The notes under the pieces are model-generated. The model saw only the letters and a program-made list of their open reading frames with translations, ran no database searches and was not told the DNA's origin. From Alkalinema sp. RU_4_3 (lineage in GTDB: Bacteria; Cyanobacteriota; Cyanobacteriia; Leptolyngbyales; Leptolyngbyaceae): a DNA stretch of 46,106 bases. Every line of letters begins with the position of its first letter. Within the stretch, counting starts at the first letter, position 1. The translations under genes were made by a program, and so were the position numbers. The stretch covers positions 1 to 46,106 of the forward strand of contig JAAUSA010000012.1 in NCBI GenBank assembly GCA_012031975.1, given 5' to 3'. This document shows positions 6,768 through 16,405 of the stretch, one piece after another.

Positions 6768-8291
6768 TTGGGTAAAGGTCAATCAAAAGCACTGGACTTA
6801 GATCAGGCGATCGCACAGGCCGAGGAACTGTTTTGGAAACAGGCTCTGGTGATGTGCCAAAACCAAACCGTGGGGGCCGTCGCCGCAATTCAAAACCACA
6901 GCCCAGGGGACTTCCATGGCGATCTGAACTATGGCGAGGTCTTCATCCGCGACAATGTGCCCGTCATGGTCTACCTGATGATCAAGGGCAAGACTAAGGT
7001 GGTGCGGCACTTTCTCGACATTAGCTTCAGCCTACAGAGCACCAAAACGCCGACCGTGGGGATCTTTCCCACTAGCTTTACGGAGCGTGATGGACTGGTG
7101 ATGGCTGACTACGGCCAGAGGGCAATCGGTCGCGTAGCTTCAGTGGATGCCTCCCTATGGATACCCATCTTGGCCCACCTCTACGTCCAGAAGACGGGGG
7201 ACACCGAATGGGCTGCCCAATCCAAGATTCAAGTGGGACTAACGCAGTTGCTGACCTTGTTGCTACGGCCCAGGTTTCATCATGCGCCGACGCTGTATGT
7301 GCCGGATGCTGCCTTTATGATCGATCGCCCCCTAGACGTATGGGGCGCACCACTGGAGATTCAGACTTTGCTGTATGGGGCTCTACTCTGCTGTGCCAAA
7401 CTGCTCAAGATTGGTTTGGCCCACAAGGGTATCGTGAATCCGCCGGTGGATGGGAATCTCCCTCGGCATCAGATTCCTCGCGATCCGTTTACGGCCCAGC
7501 AGGTGAAGCATTATGTGGGTGCGATCGCCTGTGCCAAGGACCTGCGGCGTTATTTACTGCGCCATTATTGGGTGAATTCCAAGTCGATCCAAGTGCTGCG
7601 GCAGCGGCCTAACGAGGAGTATGGCGATCGGGCCGTCAATGAGTACAACATCCGCACGGAGACAATCCCCCATTGGCTCCAAGACTGGCTGGGGACTCGT
7701 GGTGGCTATCTGTTAGGCAACATCCGCACGGGGAAGCCCGATTTCAGGTTCTTCACGCTGGGGAACTGCCTGGGGGCGCTGTTTGACGTGTTGAGTTATA
7801 GCCAGCAAGAGGCGCTCTTCTATTTGATTGCGCAGAACCAGAAGGACCTGGTTGCCCAGATGCCGCTGCGCATTTGCCATCCGCCCCTGGACGATGAAGA
7901 CTGGCGGCGTGACACGGGTTATGACCCTAAGAATCGGCCCTGGTCCTACCATAATGGCGGCCATTGGCCCTGCTTGCTGTGGTTTCTCTGTGTGGCTGTG
8001 TTGCGGCTGCCGCAGGTCTATACGGGCGTCAATAGTGAGTTTCAGGAGGTTACCAGGGAATTGCTGGAGTCCTCCTATAAGCTCTTGCTCCAACAACTCC
8101 CGGCCCAGCGCTGGGCAGAATATTTCGATGGCCCCACCGGACTCTGGACAGGTCAGCAAACCCGCTATTACCAAACCTGGACGATCGTTGGTTTTCTCTT
8201 AGTTCACCATCTTTTGGATGTCGATCCGAGGGCGGCCAGAATTTTGGATGTGCCCTCTTTGAAGGAGCTTTGTCGACCTGATTCAGTCTGA
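6768..8291 (+). CDS. Alkaline/neutral invertase, glycoside hydrolase family 100
   Basis: The 507-residue product matches cyanobacterial GH100 invertases: NYGEVFIRDNVPVMVYL, FGxRAIGRV-like DYGQRAIGRVASVDASLW, PDAAFMIDRPLDVWGAPLEIQ (the MID aspartate, near residue 185, corresponds to the catalytic acid), NGGHWPCLLWFL and AEYFDGPTG (catalytic glutamate, near residue 451). GH100 enzymes hydrolyse sucrose to glucose and fructose in the cytoplasm. The start is TTG 6768, preceded at a good distance by AGGGGG (6756-6761); no ATG precedes the domain. Length is slightly above the usual 460-490. It is divergent from cpcE and converges on the GlmS-like gene. A sugar enzyme amid phycobilisome lyases is unexpected, and a supply role for the EPS locus is only a guess. 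Confidence 0.88.
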   Translation: MGKGQSKALDLDQAIAQAEELFWKQALVMCQNQTVGAVAAIQNHSPGDFHGDLNYGEVFIRDNVPVMVYLMIKGKTKVVRHFLDISFSLQSTKTPTVGIFPTSFTERDGLVMADYGQRAIGRVASVDASLWIPILAHLYVQKTGDTEWAAQSKIQVGLTQLLTLLLRPRFHHAPTLYVPDAAFMIDRPLDVWGAPLEIQTLLYGALLCCAKLLKIGLAHKGIVNPPVDGNLPRHQIPRDPFTAQQVKHYVGAIACAKDLRRYLLRHYWVNSKSIQVLRQRPNEEYGDRAVNEYNIRTETIPHWLQDWLGTRGGYLLGNIRTGKPDFRFFTLGNCLGALFDVLSYSQQEALFYLIAQNQKDLVAQMPLRICHPPLDDEDWRRDTGYDPKNRPWSYHNGGHWPCLLWFLCVAVLRLPQVYTGVNSEFQEVTRELLESSYKLLLQQLPAQRWAEYFDGPTGLWTGQQTRYYQTWTIVGFLLVHHLLDVDPRAARILDVPSLKELCRPDSV

Positions 8292-8296
8292 TAGTT

Positions 8297-8316
8297 CAGA
8301 TAACAAACATTATCTG
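8297..8316. terminator. Weak hairpin between convergent invertase and GlmS-like genes
   Basis: CAGATAA (8297-8303) and TTATCTG (8310-8316) form a 7-bp A/T-rich stem with a 6-base loop in the 29-base gap between two converging genes. There is no T run, so its role as a terminator is uncertain. Confidence 0.4.
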
Positions 8317-8320
8317 TAGT

Positions 8321-9325
8321 CTACTGGTCGATCGATTTTGTCAAGTTTCGGGGGCGATCGATGTCGAGTCCCCGTTGTTTTGCGATTTCATGGGCGAGGA
8401 GTTGGAGCGGGATGACGTTGATGATCGGAGCCAGTAAATCATTGGTCTCAGGTACTTGGAGGACTTGATCAAAGATGTCGTGAGTTTCGCTAGAAACTCC
8501 TACCAGATAGGCACCGTAGGCTTTTAATCGTTCTAGTTTTTTGAGTGTTTCAGCGTTTTTTGAGAAGCCTTTTTTGACGATCGCAATCACTGGAAATCCT
8601 GGTTCAATGATGGCGATCGGACCATGCATAAAAGTTCCTAAGCTCGATCCTTCTGATGAAATATAAGTGGTTTCCTTCATCTTTAAAGAACCTTCTAAAG
8701 CAATTGGATAATTAATACCATCACCCAAAATTATCAATCTATTTTTTGATAAAATATTAGTTGCGATAATAGATGTTTTGCACGATTCAATTGTATCGCT
8801 TATTTGTTCTGATAAACTTTCAATGAAACTATCTTTGACACTATTAATAGATAATCCTAGTTTTAGTAATAAAATAAGTTGTGATGTGAATGATTTGGTT
8901 GCTGCAACAGCTAATTCTTCTCCAGCAGGCGTTTGAATGGTTTGGGTGCAGAACTTATGAAGTGGTGTGTTCGATCGATTGGTAATGCCTAAGGTTTGGG
9001 ATTTTTGAGCTGGGCTGATTGATTCAACGGCTTTAAAAATATCTGCGGTTGTACCTGATTGACTTAGTAGAATTAAGAGGTTGTTTTTTTCTTGTCTGAT
9101 TTGGCGATCGACCATATTCGCCGCATCAAAAACCATCGTTAGTTTTCCAGTTAAATGTTCAAACCAGAATTGTGCAACTAGCGCAGCGTGGTAACTCGAA
9201 CCACAGGCAAGCAATTGAAAAGAATCTGGGTTTTTCAGTGACTCTAACAATGACAAATCCATATCCAAACAGCGCTGGGCAATCTCGGGCTGTTCCAGAA
9301 TGTTTTTCAGCATTTCAGAAGACAT
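8321..9325 (-). CDS. SIS-domain protein, GlmS-like isomerase lacking the glutaminase domain
   Basis: The 334-residue protein corresponds to the C-terminal isomerase half of glucosamine-6-phosphate synthase. It has two SIS domains: LLACGSSYHAALVAQFW and LLSQSGTTADIFKAVE in the first, KMKETTYISSEGSSLGTFMHGPI in the second, ending with LDIDRPRNLTKS, which matches the GlmS DxPRNLAKS tail. The N-terminal glutaminase domain, with its Cys-1 nucleophile, is absent. Full-length GlmS makes glucosamine-6-phosphate from fructose-6-phosphate and glutamine. A lone isomerase domain could use ammonia, work with another amidotransferase, or deglycate sugar amines like FrlB/AgaS-type proteins. The middle of the gene (about 8680-9080) is visibly richer in A+T than its neighbours, which suggests separate acquisition. 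It faces the invertase gene. Confidence 0.75.
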   Translation of the reverse strand: MSSEMLKNILEQPEIAQRCLDMDLSLLESLKNPDSFQLLACGSSYHAALVAQFWFEHLTGKLTMVFDAANMVDRQIRQEKNNLLILLSQSGTTADIFKAVESISPAQKSQTLGITNRSNTPLHKFCTQTIQTPAGEELAVAATKSFTSQLILLLKLGLSINSVKDSFIESLSEQISDTIESCKTSIIATNILSKNRLIILGDGINYPIALEGSLKMKETTYISSEGSSLGTFMHGPIAIIEPGFPVIAIVKKGFSKNAETLKKLERLKAYGAYLVGVSSETHDIFDQVLQVPETNDLLAPIINVIPLQLLAHEIAKQRGLDIDRPRNLTKSIDQ

Positions 9326-9420
9326 AGAATCTTTCCTCCGCGAAGCTAGAGATACTCTAGCCTAAGCTGATTCGGTGTTCCAAGAGCCCCTTGGTCTGAC
9401 AAAATTGAAGCAGATGTTCG

Positions 9421-10356
9421 ATGAAACCTTTGAAGACGGTTATGGATAATTCCCCTAGCGCTTACCTTGCTCCGGCCCTACCACCGAAGTTTTCTGTCGA
9501 AGAGGCTGATGCGATTAACGATCGCGTCAACGATCTGCGGGTCTCGGGGCAGTTCGATCCGCAAGATGGAGCCATCCTGCAAGATATGGTGGAATGCTTA
9601 GGAGATAGTCGGGGCACCGTTCGTCTCCGGTTTGCAACGGTGCTAGGTGAGATCGGTCAGCCTGCCACCGCCATTCTGCTCAAAGCTCTAGCTGAACATC
9701 CTAATCCCGTTGTCCGCCGCGCCGTGGCCAAAACCTTGACTTTGATTGGCGATCCATCTGCGGTGCCCGGTCTCATCCAGGCAGTCCTACACGATGAGGA
9801 TACAGTCGTCAAAAGTTCCTCCGTTGGAGCCCTGGCCCGAACTGGGCAGATCGCTGTGCCGACACTTCTATCCTTGCTGACCGATGCGACAACCCCTGAA
9901 AACCTGAAGGGTCTGGCAGCTTGGGCCTTAGCCTTCATCGGTCTAGATGCAAAGGATGCTCTGCTGGAGCAGATTCACTCTGATAGTGTCGAGGTGCGAT
10001 CGGCCATTGTGGCCGCGATCGTCAAGATGGCCCAGGAGGCCCCCGATGAACAGATGTTTGAAATCCTTGTGGAGGCTTTGCAGGATTGGGACTTGACCGT
10101 TCGCCTAGAAGCGATCGCGGCCCTCGGCAACCTCGCCTATTTACCTGCCCAACCCAAACTCTTCACCCTGCTCACGGATGAAGAGGCTGAAACTAGGCGA
10201 TCGTCGGTGCTTGCCCTAATGAAGATGGGTGATACTACAGCGATTCCCCAGCTAGAGACTGCCCTCACTGTTGAACCGGAAGAGAGTATCCAGAAAGTTA
10301 TTCAGTTGGCGATCAGCCAGTTGCAACGCCAGATGGATGATGATGACTGGGATTAG
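9421..10356 (+). CDS. cpeF: HEAT-repeat bilin lyase-like protein (CpeF/MpeV-like)
   Basis: The 311-residue protein consists of HEAT-like repeats of the E/F lyase clan: LQDMVECLGDSRGTVRLRF, LGEIGQPATAILLKALAEHPN, VVRRAVAKTLTLIGDPSAVP and VIQLAISQLQRQ at the C-terminus. This arrangement resembles CpeF (MpeV-like), which in Fremyella acts on the doubly linked phycoerythrobilin at beta-phycoerythrin Cys-48/59; both cysteines exist in the CpeB encoded here. It converges on cpeZ with a 4-base overlap of stop codons and lies next to cpeY, which supports a phycoerythrin role. A related gene at 18463 is the alternative candidate, so the symbol is tentative. ATG 9421 is used; Met at 9442 is an alternative. 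Confidence 0.7.
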   Translation: MKPLKTVMDNSPSAYLAPALPPKFSVEEADAINDRVNDLRVSGQFDPQDGAILQDMVECLGDSRGTVRLRFATVLGEIGQPATAILLKALAEHPNPVVRRAVAKTLTLIGDPSAVPGLIQAVLHDEDTVVKSSSVGALARTGQIAVPTLLSLLTDATTPENLKGLAAWALAFIGLDAKDALLEQIHSDSVEVRSAIVAAIVKMAQEAPDEQMFEILVEALQDWDLTVRLEAIAALGNLAYLPAQPKLFTLLTDEEAETRRSSVLALMKMGDTTAIPQLETALTVEPEESIQKVIQLAISQLQRQMDDDDWD

Positions 10357-10976
10357 CTTTGGCGGTTGTAGTTTCTCACTAGGTCCGATCGAGACAATGC
10401 GCTATTTGCCATCTCCCGAATGTAGGGGTCAAAAGTTTCGGTGTCGGTGATCTTTTGGAGCAGGACGGCGGCGCGATCGTCTTTGATGGCACCTAGAGAG
10501 TTGACGATCGAGACGGCTAGGCCGACATTGTCTGTGGCAGTCAGGGCTTCATCAAAGATGTCTATGGCAGGAGTTCCGATTTCCCCTAGGGCCATGGTGG
10601 CTGCAATATGGACGACAGGGTTCTCATCTTGCATCGCGGCCTTGAGGCCATCCAGTCCAGCCTGGGGAAAGGGTTGATCGCGGTACATCACGGCAACCTG
10701 GGCCAGGGCCTTGGCGCAGCTACCTCGGACGGTGACATTGTCGCTCTTCAGCATGCCATCGACGGTGTAGGGAATGGAGTCCTGGCCGATTGCCCCCAAA
10801 GTCTTGACCGCGCAGCGGCGATAGACCACATCTTCATCATCTAGGGCCGCGATCAACCGCTCGATAATTGCCTTATCTGGCGTCTCGCTATAATGCTCGG
10901 CCAAGTCCCACATAGCGTCATCCCGGAGATTTGGGTTGGGATGCTTGAGCTGTTCAAAAATTTCGTCGGTAGTCAT
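10353..10976 (-). CDS. cpeZ: Phycoerythrin lyase chaperone CpeZ
   Basis: The 207-residue protein starts MTTDEIFEQLKHPNPNLRDDAMWDLAE and has HEAT repeats with DEDVVYRRCAVKTLGAIG, SDNVTVRGSCAKALAQVAV, NPVVHIAATMALGEIG and NVGLAVSIVNSLGAI. These blocks and the length match CpeZ (about 205 residues). In Fremyella, CpeZ acts as a chaperone-like partner that raises CpeY activity and stabilises phycoerythrin. It is 18 bases downstream of cpeY on the same strand, the known cpeYZ order, and follows cpeBA at a distance, as in other phycoerythrin loci. Its stop codon overlaps that of the convergent CpeF-like gene. Confidence 0.88.
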   Translation of the reverse strand: MTTDEIFEQLKHPNPNLRDDAMWDLAEHYSETPDKAIIERLIAALDDEDVVYRRCAVKTLGAIGQDSIPYTVDGMLKSDNVTVRGSCAKALAQVAVMYRDQPFPQAGLDGLKAAMQDENPVVHIAATMALGEIGTPAIDIFDEALTATDNVGLAVSIVNSLGAIKDDRAAVLLQKITDTETFDPYIREMANSALSRSDLVRNYNRQS

Positions 10977-10994
10977 AGGAATTTAGGAGATTTG

Positions 10995-12269
10995 TTAAAC
11001 AAGGCTGGCAATCTTGGCTCGAATCGACCAATCGGGGTCTTCGGCTAGGCGGTCGAACCCACTTCTATCACCCAGCTTGTCCAGGGCGAGGATGGCACCA
11101 TAGCGCAGATCCCACAGCGGACTTTCCAAGCAAGGTGTCAATAGTTCAATGGCCTTGGGATCGCCCAGTTCGCCGAGGGCCATGGCGGCAGCGGCGCGGG
11201 ACTTCTGGAACTGGGGCTGACTAATATTCAAACCCTCTGCCAAAACATCGTAACCCGGTTCATAGCGTAACCAGCCCAGTAGTTTCATCACATGATAGTG
11301 GGCTCCGTAGTCCTCTCGGGCCTTGTCTTGATAGGTTTGGAGTAAGGCTGCGCCGACGGCTGGGCGATCGCTATGCTCTATCAGGGTCTTAGTGGCCAAA
11401 TAGGCGCGGGCAAAGTCAGTTTCGTAGAGTTCTTGGATCAGGCGATCGATCGCTGGGGTGTCGTCGTAGGCATGGATTAGCTGCAAGTCCTTGGGATGGT
11501 CATACAGCGCCTTTTCAAGTTCTGGTCCGATGACTTCTGCCTGAAGTGCTCCGGTGGGCAATCCTACCTCAGCTAACATTCTGAGTCCTCGCATTCTGAA
11601 AACTAGAGATACAGGGGCCTGACTGATGTAGGGGATGGCTGGATAGTAGTTTGTGTCGATCAGATCTTGGATGCAGAGTCGGCGAGTGTAGACGTTTGGA
11701 TGGAAGAGAAACTCCATTACTGATTCCATCACTTCTTCATTTCCGGTAAACCGATAGACGGTGGCCAGGGCCGCGCTAGCGATCGTTTTATCTTCGTATT
11801 CAGTGAAGGATTGGATGCGATCCAGGGCCGGATGATAGTCGAGCTTGGCGATTGTGTGGATGATCGCCCGGTAGCTTTGGTTTGGGACGGCGAGGAGTTG
11901 GGCTAGGGTTTCTAGGATCGCTGAGTCTTCAGTACCGATCTCGCCGATCGACCAGGCGGCATTTTCGATCGTATAGGTGTCGTCGGTTTCGGTGAGGCAG
12001 CCATGAATGGTGGCAAGGCCGCTCTTGGCCTTGAGTTTGCCGAGGGATTCGATGGCCTTGCGGCGGACAATCCGGTTGTCGAGGCTGGGCTCGCGATTTT
12101 CAATGGCCCGAGTGAGTGCCGCGATCGATTCTTCGGAGGGAAAAAAAGCTAACTGAGAGGCGGCAATGTAGCGGGAGTCGTCCTCTGTTAGTTGATCAAG
12201 GGGTTTGTCCAAGACTGCGATCGCGTCAGATTCGGAGAGTCCAAAAAGGTTGGCAAAGCGATTATTCAT
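10995..12269 (-). CDS. cpeY: Phycoerythrobilin lyase CpeY
   Basis: The 424-residue HEAT-repeat protein matches CpeY, including MNNRFANLFGLSESDAI at the start, VRRKAIESLGKLKAK, ENAAWSIGEIG, FHPNVYTRRLCIQDLIDTNYYP, FRMRGLRMLAEVG, AHYHVMKLLGWLRYEPGYD and LWDLRYGAILALDKLGD. CpeY is an E/F-clan lyase that attaches phycoerythrobilin to alpha-phycoerythrin Cys-82, the cysteine present in CpeA here. Length fits the family (about 425-435). cpeZ follows 18 bases downstream. The cpeBA operon lies upstream on the same strand, separated by a hairpin at 12303-12337, so read-through from cpeBA may supply part of its expression. Confidence 0.9.
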   Translation of the reverse strand: MNNRFANLFGLSESDAIAVLDKPLDQLTEDDSRYIAASQLAFFPSEESIAALTRAIENREPSLDNRIVRRKAIESLGKLKAKSGLATIHGCLTETDDTYTIENAAWSIGEIGTEDSAILETLAQLLAVPNQSYRAIIHTIAKLDYHPALDRIQSFTEYEDKTIASAALATVYRFTGNEEVMESVMEFLFHPNVYTRRLCIQDLIDTNYYPAIPYISQAPVSLVFRMRGLRMLAEVGLPTGALQAEVIGPELEKALYDHPKDLQLIHAYDDTPAIDRLIQELYETDFARAYLATKTLIEHSDRPAVGAALLQTYQDKAREDYGAHYHVMKLLGWLRYEPGYDVLAEGLNISQPQFQKSRAAAAMALGELGDPKAIELLTPCLESPLWDLRYGAILALDKLGDRSGFDRLAEDPDWSIRAKIASLV

Positions 12270-12302
12270 GGGACAAACAGGTAAAGCAGCATTACATAAA
12301 CA

Positions 12303-12337
12303 GATCCCCGGCTTCTAAATAATAGAAACCGGGGATC
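12303..12337 (-). terminator. Hairpin downstream of cpeBA
   Basis: GATCCCCGG (12303-12311) pairs perfectly with CCGGGGATC (12329-12337). A further 5-bp TTCTA/TAGAA helix follows inside after one mismatch. Read on the minus strand, the stem is followed by a T-rich but interrupted stretch. It lies between cpeA and cpeY, so it may be a partial terminator that keeps lyase mRNA below cpeBA mRNA. Confidence 0.7.
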
Positions 12338-12380
12338 GATCGCTTCAACTAGCGCTTAGTCTAGTCGTCGCTCCAAGTCA

Positions 12381-12914
<534 letters not shown>

Positions 12915-12961
12915 TCAAATTGCTGTGCCAACAAGCAACAGCTTTAAGCTCAGAGCGCTAA

Positions 12962-13699
<738 letters not shown>

Positions 13700-13740
13700 C
13701 TAGAATCCCCAATAGAAAACAGGGTGGTTTTGCCCATTTG

Positions 13741-14562
13741 TCAACAATCTTTTTTCAGGCTATCGCGGGTACTACGGCGCGTAAAGGTATTCCATACGTC
13801 AAGTTCGGCATTGGGGCGGCTTAAAAGTTGACTGCGTTGGCCGTCGCTCAGGATGGCGGCTCCAAAATCTGCGCCAGCGATGCTCTGTAAATTCTCCAGC
13901 TCCGCATCTGTAAAGTCAGCAGCCCGGAAGTCAGCTTCACTTAGGTCCACATTCACCAGTCGAGCTTTATGCAGGTAGGCCCCGGTAAAGAAGGCTTTGC
14001 GCAGGTCAGCACCACTGAAGCGGGCGGCTTCTAGGTTTGCGCCCGTGAAGTCGGTGCCACTCAGATATGCACCCAAGAAGTTGGCCGATTGGACATCGGC
14101 TTGACGGAGGTTGACGGTGTTGAGGAAAGCTCCACTGAGTTGGGCGCTGGGGCCGATCGCCCCAGAATTTTTGTAGGAGAAGGCTTCTGGCCAGAGGGTT
14201 TGGCTGTTGTAGCGGGCGACTTGAAGTTTGGCCTGATCGAGGTTTGCACCCGTGAGGTTGGTGTTTTCGAGGTTCGATCGACAGAGGTTTGCGCCCGTCA
14301 AATCAGCGCCGGAGAGATTGGCGCCGGAGAGATCGACGCCCCGAAGGTCGGCATTGATGAGGTTTGCGCCGGAGAGGTCGGCATTCTTGAGCAGTACAGC
14401 GAGGAACTTTGCCCGTTCTAGGTTGATGCCCTTCAGGTCGCAGTTGCTGAGGTCTTCTTTGTAGCAGTCGAGTTGACTAGCGGCCCCCGATCGCAATAGT
14501 TCAAGGATGGCGGTGCGGCGATCGTCCGGGTTGTCTTGACTGAGGGAAATGGAGCGATTCAT
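13741..14562 (-). CDS. Pentapeptide-repeat protein in phycoerythrin locus
   Basis: From ATG 14562 the protein is 273 residues. After a short helical leader (DDRRTAILELLRSG) it contains a long run of A(D/N)Lxx units such as NADLSGANLINADLRGVDLSGANLS, interrupted once by a non-repeat loop near residues 110-130. Such sequences fold as a right-handed quadrilateral beta-helix. Its biochemical role is unknown; pentapeptide proteins are common in cyanobacteria, and some are linked to regulation (for example RfrA) or to DNA mimicry. It lies immediately upstream of cpeBA on the same strand and divergent, by 60 bases, from the S/U-type lyase gene, so a phycobilisome-related job is possible but only by context. 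The longer frame to 14706 overlaps the lyase and looks unlike a repeat protein. Confidence 0.8.
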   Translation of the reverse strand: MNRSISLSQDNPDDRRTAILELLRSGAASQLDCYKEDLSNCDLKGINLERAKFLAVLLKNADLSGANLINADLRGVDLSGANLSGADLTGANLCRSNLENTNLTGANLDQAKLQVARYNSQTLWPEAFSYKNSGAIGPSAQLSGAFLNTVNLRQADVQSANFLGAYLSGTDFTGANLEAARFSGADLRKAFFTGAYLHKARLVNVDLSEADFRAADFTDAELENLQSIAGADFGAAILSDGQRSQLLSRPNAELDVWNTFTRRSTRDSLKKDC

Positions 14563-14622
14563 TATGAGGGATATTAAAAAAGCACGTTGAATCTGATTGT
14601 AAACCTTGGATGGTGGGACAAA

Positions 14623-15213
14623 ATGCGGGTTGATATTCCAATGACCATGATGGATTTTTTCCGTAAGAGTCAGGGCACTTGGCTCACCCAGCGGGAGGTT
14701 CACCATTTTGACCTGGTGAAAAACGAATCAGGGGTTTCCAATTTGATCGTCAAGGTGATCGAGGCCAAGGACCCAAGGATCTTAGATATTTGTCAAGCGC
14801 AGAACATTGATCCGGCCCTGGCCCTCGGTGGCGGAAGCTTTATGTGGCAGGACAATCTCGACGAGGTTGCGCCCAATGAGAACTATGCTGCGATCTTGAT
14901 CGATGTGCCCGACGATGAGAGCCGACGGTCTGGGCGACTGCTACGGAATCGAGGCTATGTGGAGACGGCCCCTGTGGTCTGCCGCTATTGGTTTGGCCAA
15001 GATGGGGTGTTGACGATTGACACAGAATACGACAACAATGTCGGCCAGGAGCGCTGCTGGTTTATCACCGATGACTTCCGGGTGCGGGTGAGCAGTGTGC
15101 GCTTGATGGATGGGGTGCAGCTAACGGCCTACTGTTCAGAGCGGCGCTGTGTGACTGATGAGACTTTAGAGGCATTGTTGCAGCGCAATCGCGATCGGGC
15201 TGCGGTTGTTTAA
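14623..15213 (+). CDS. Phycobiliprotein lyase, CpcS/CpeS family (CpcU/CpeU-like subgroup)
   Basis: The 196-residue protein contains MDFFRKSQGTWLTQREVHHF, GRLLRNRGYVETAPVV and ERCWFITDDFRVRVSSVR, the S/U-type lyase pattern, but it differs clearly from the paralogues at 469 and 22095 (VHHFD instead of HHLAF, and CW-FITDDFRVR). It looks closest to the U-like branch, whose members act alone or as a heterodimer with an S-type partner on Cys-82/84 sites. ATG 14623 is used because a GGTGGG lies upstream; Met codons at 14641, 14647 and 14650 are also possible, and the homologous domain begins near the last. It is divergent from the pentapeptide gene and converges on cpcA, sharing a bidirectional terminator. 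Confidence 0.82.
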   Translation: MRVDIPMTMMDFFRKSQGTWLTQREVHHFDLVKNESGVSNLIVKVIEAKDPRILDICQAQNIDPALALGGGSFMWQDNLDEVAPNENYAAILIDVPDDESRRSGRLLRNRGYVETAPVVCRYWFGQDGVLTIDTEYDNNVGQERCWFITDDFRVRVSSVRLMDGVQLTAYCSERRCVTDETLEALLQRNRDRAAVV

Positions 15214-15219
15214 ATAGCC

Positions 15220-15253
15220 AAAACGGCGGTAAGACTTGCCTCACCGCCGTTTT
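15220..15253. terminator. Bidirectional terminator between lyase gene and cpcA
   Basis: AAAACGGCGGT (15220-15230) and ACCGCCGTTTT (15243-15253) form a perfect 11-bp stem with A/T tracts on both sides. It lies between the converging S/U-type lyase and cpcBA genes and would end both transcripts. Confidence 0.88.
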
Positions 15254-15279
15254 AAGGCTCAATCAAGTTCAGCTAGAAA

Positions 15280-15768
15280 CTAGCTCAGTGCGTTGATTGC
15301 GTAGTCGATATAGGAATTAGCTTCCACAGCAGGGTCGCCAGAGAGACCATGGTTGGCTTTGACATACTTCAAAGCTTCCACATACCAGCTGGGGGAAAGA
15401 TCAAACGTCTTGTTGATCTCAGCAATCCCGCCGATCAAGTAGTCATCCATGGGGCCTGTGCCGCCGACAACCAAGCAGTAGGTGATCATGCGCAGGTAGT
15501 AGCCGATGTCACGCACACACTTCGCTTTACCTGTTGCGGTAGAAGCAAAGTTAGGACCACTCATGGTGGTGGTGTAGGGGAACTTCTGGTACACAGCGTT
15601 AGCTGCGCCATCAGCAAGGCTCTGAGCCTTGTCGGTCAAACCCTTGGCAGCAGCAAGGCTGGCCGAGGCTTGGCGGAAACGACCAAAGGCGGTCTGGATT
15701 TCGGTGCTGCTCAAAAAGCGGCCCTGAGAATCAGCAGCAGAAATTGCTTCGGTAATAGGAGTCTTCAT
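15280..15768 (-). CDS. cpcA: C-phycocyanin alpha subunit
   Basis: The 162-residue protein starts [20 protein letters not shown] and carries the single alpha bilin site at Cys-84 ([15 protein letters not shown]), as in all CpcA. Length is the family standard. Its chromophore is normally attached by the CpcE/CpcF heterodimer, and both partners are encoded on this plasmid. It follows cpcB by 118 bases. No cpcC or cpcD rod linkers follow, unlike the common cpcBACD operon, so the phycocyanin here may be only the short proximal part of rods that continue as phycoerythrin. Confidence 0.96.
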   Translation of the reverse strand: MKTPITEAISAADSQGRFLSSTEIQTAFGRFRQASASLAAAKGLTDKAQSLADGAANAVYQKFPYTTTMSGPNFASTATGKAKCVRDIGYYLRMITYCLVVGGTGPMDDYLIGGIAEINKTFDLSPSWYVEALKYVKANHGLSGDPAVEANSYIDYAINALS

Positions 15769-15886
15769 CGGTTTCGCTTCTCCCGGTAGTTTTTACAGGA
15801 CTAATCAAATCTTCCAACGGACAGCAAGTGCATTAAGGACGCGTGAGAGAGCCTCAGCCCTCCCCACGACGGTCGCTCAATTCGAT

Positions 15887-16405
15887 CTAGCCCACAGCAG
15901 AAGCTGCGCGATCGAAGTAGCTTGCCACTTCAGCCATGATGGCGGAGCAATCACCGGAGGTGATGTTGTTGCGATCGCCAGCGATAGCAAGAGCTGCGTC
16001 CTTCATCTTTTGCACGCCCACTGCCACGGAAGCTCCGGGAGTACCGAGTGCCAAGTAGGTTTCGCGTAGACCATTCAAGCAGCGATCGTCAAGGACGGAA
16101 GCGTCACCTGCGAAGATTGCATAGGTCACATAGCGCAGAATAATTTCCATGTCGCGCAGGCAAGCGGCCATACGACGGCTGGTGTAAGCGTTACCACCAG
16201 GAGCGATCAGCTGGGGCTGCTCGGCAAACAATGCGCGGGCAGCGTTAGCGACGATCGCAGAGGCGTTGCTGGTAATGCGGTTGACGGTGTCCATCCGCTT
16301 GTTGCCATCTGCAACCATGGCGCTCAAAGCGTCCAACTGAGCAGAGCTCAAGTATTCGCCCCTTGCGTCAGCCTGGGAAACAACCTTAGCAAATGCGTCA
16401 AGCAT
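15887..16405 (-). CDS. cpcB: C-phycocyanin beta subunit
   Basis: The 172-residue protein starts [20 protein letters not shown] and has both beta-phycocyanin bilin cysteines: Cys-82 ([11 protein letters not shown]) and Cys-153 (SGDCSAIM). Asn-72, the site of gamma-N methylation by CpcM, is present in the PGGNAY motif. Cys-82 is normally loaded by CpcS-type lyases and Cys-153 by CpcT. No CpcT distinct from CpeT was found here, so the host may supply it. It is first in a cpcBA operon with a 463-base upstream region rich in short dyads and repeats. Confidence 0.96.
   Translation of the reverse strand: MLDAFAKVVSQADARGEYLSSAQLDALSAMVADGNKRMDTVNRITSNASAIVANAARALFAEQPQLIAPGGNAYTSRRMAACLRDMEIILRYVTYAIFAGDASVLDDRCLNGLRETYLALGTPGASVAVGVQKMKDAALAIAGDRNNITSGDCSAIMAEVASYFDRAASAVG

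Noticed and set aside
12303-12337. Inverted repeat downstream of cpeA as insertion-sequence end
   Set aside because: There is no transposase and no target duplication; position and stem-loop form fit a terminator.
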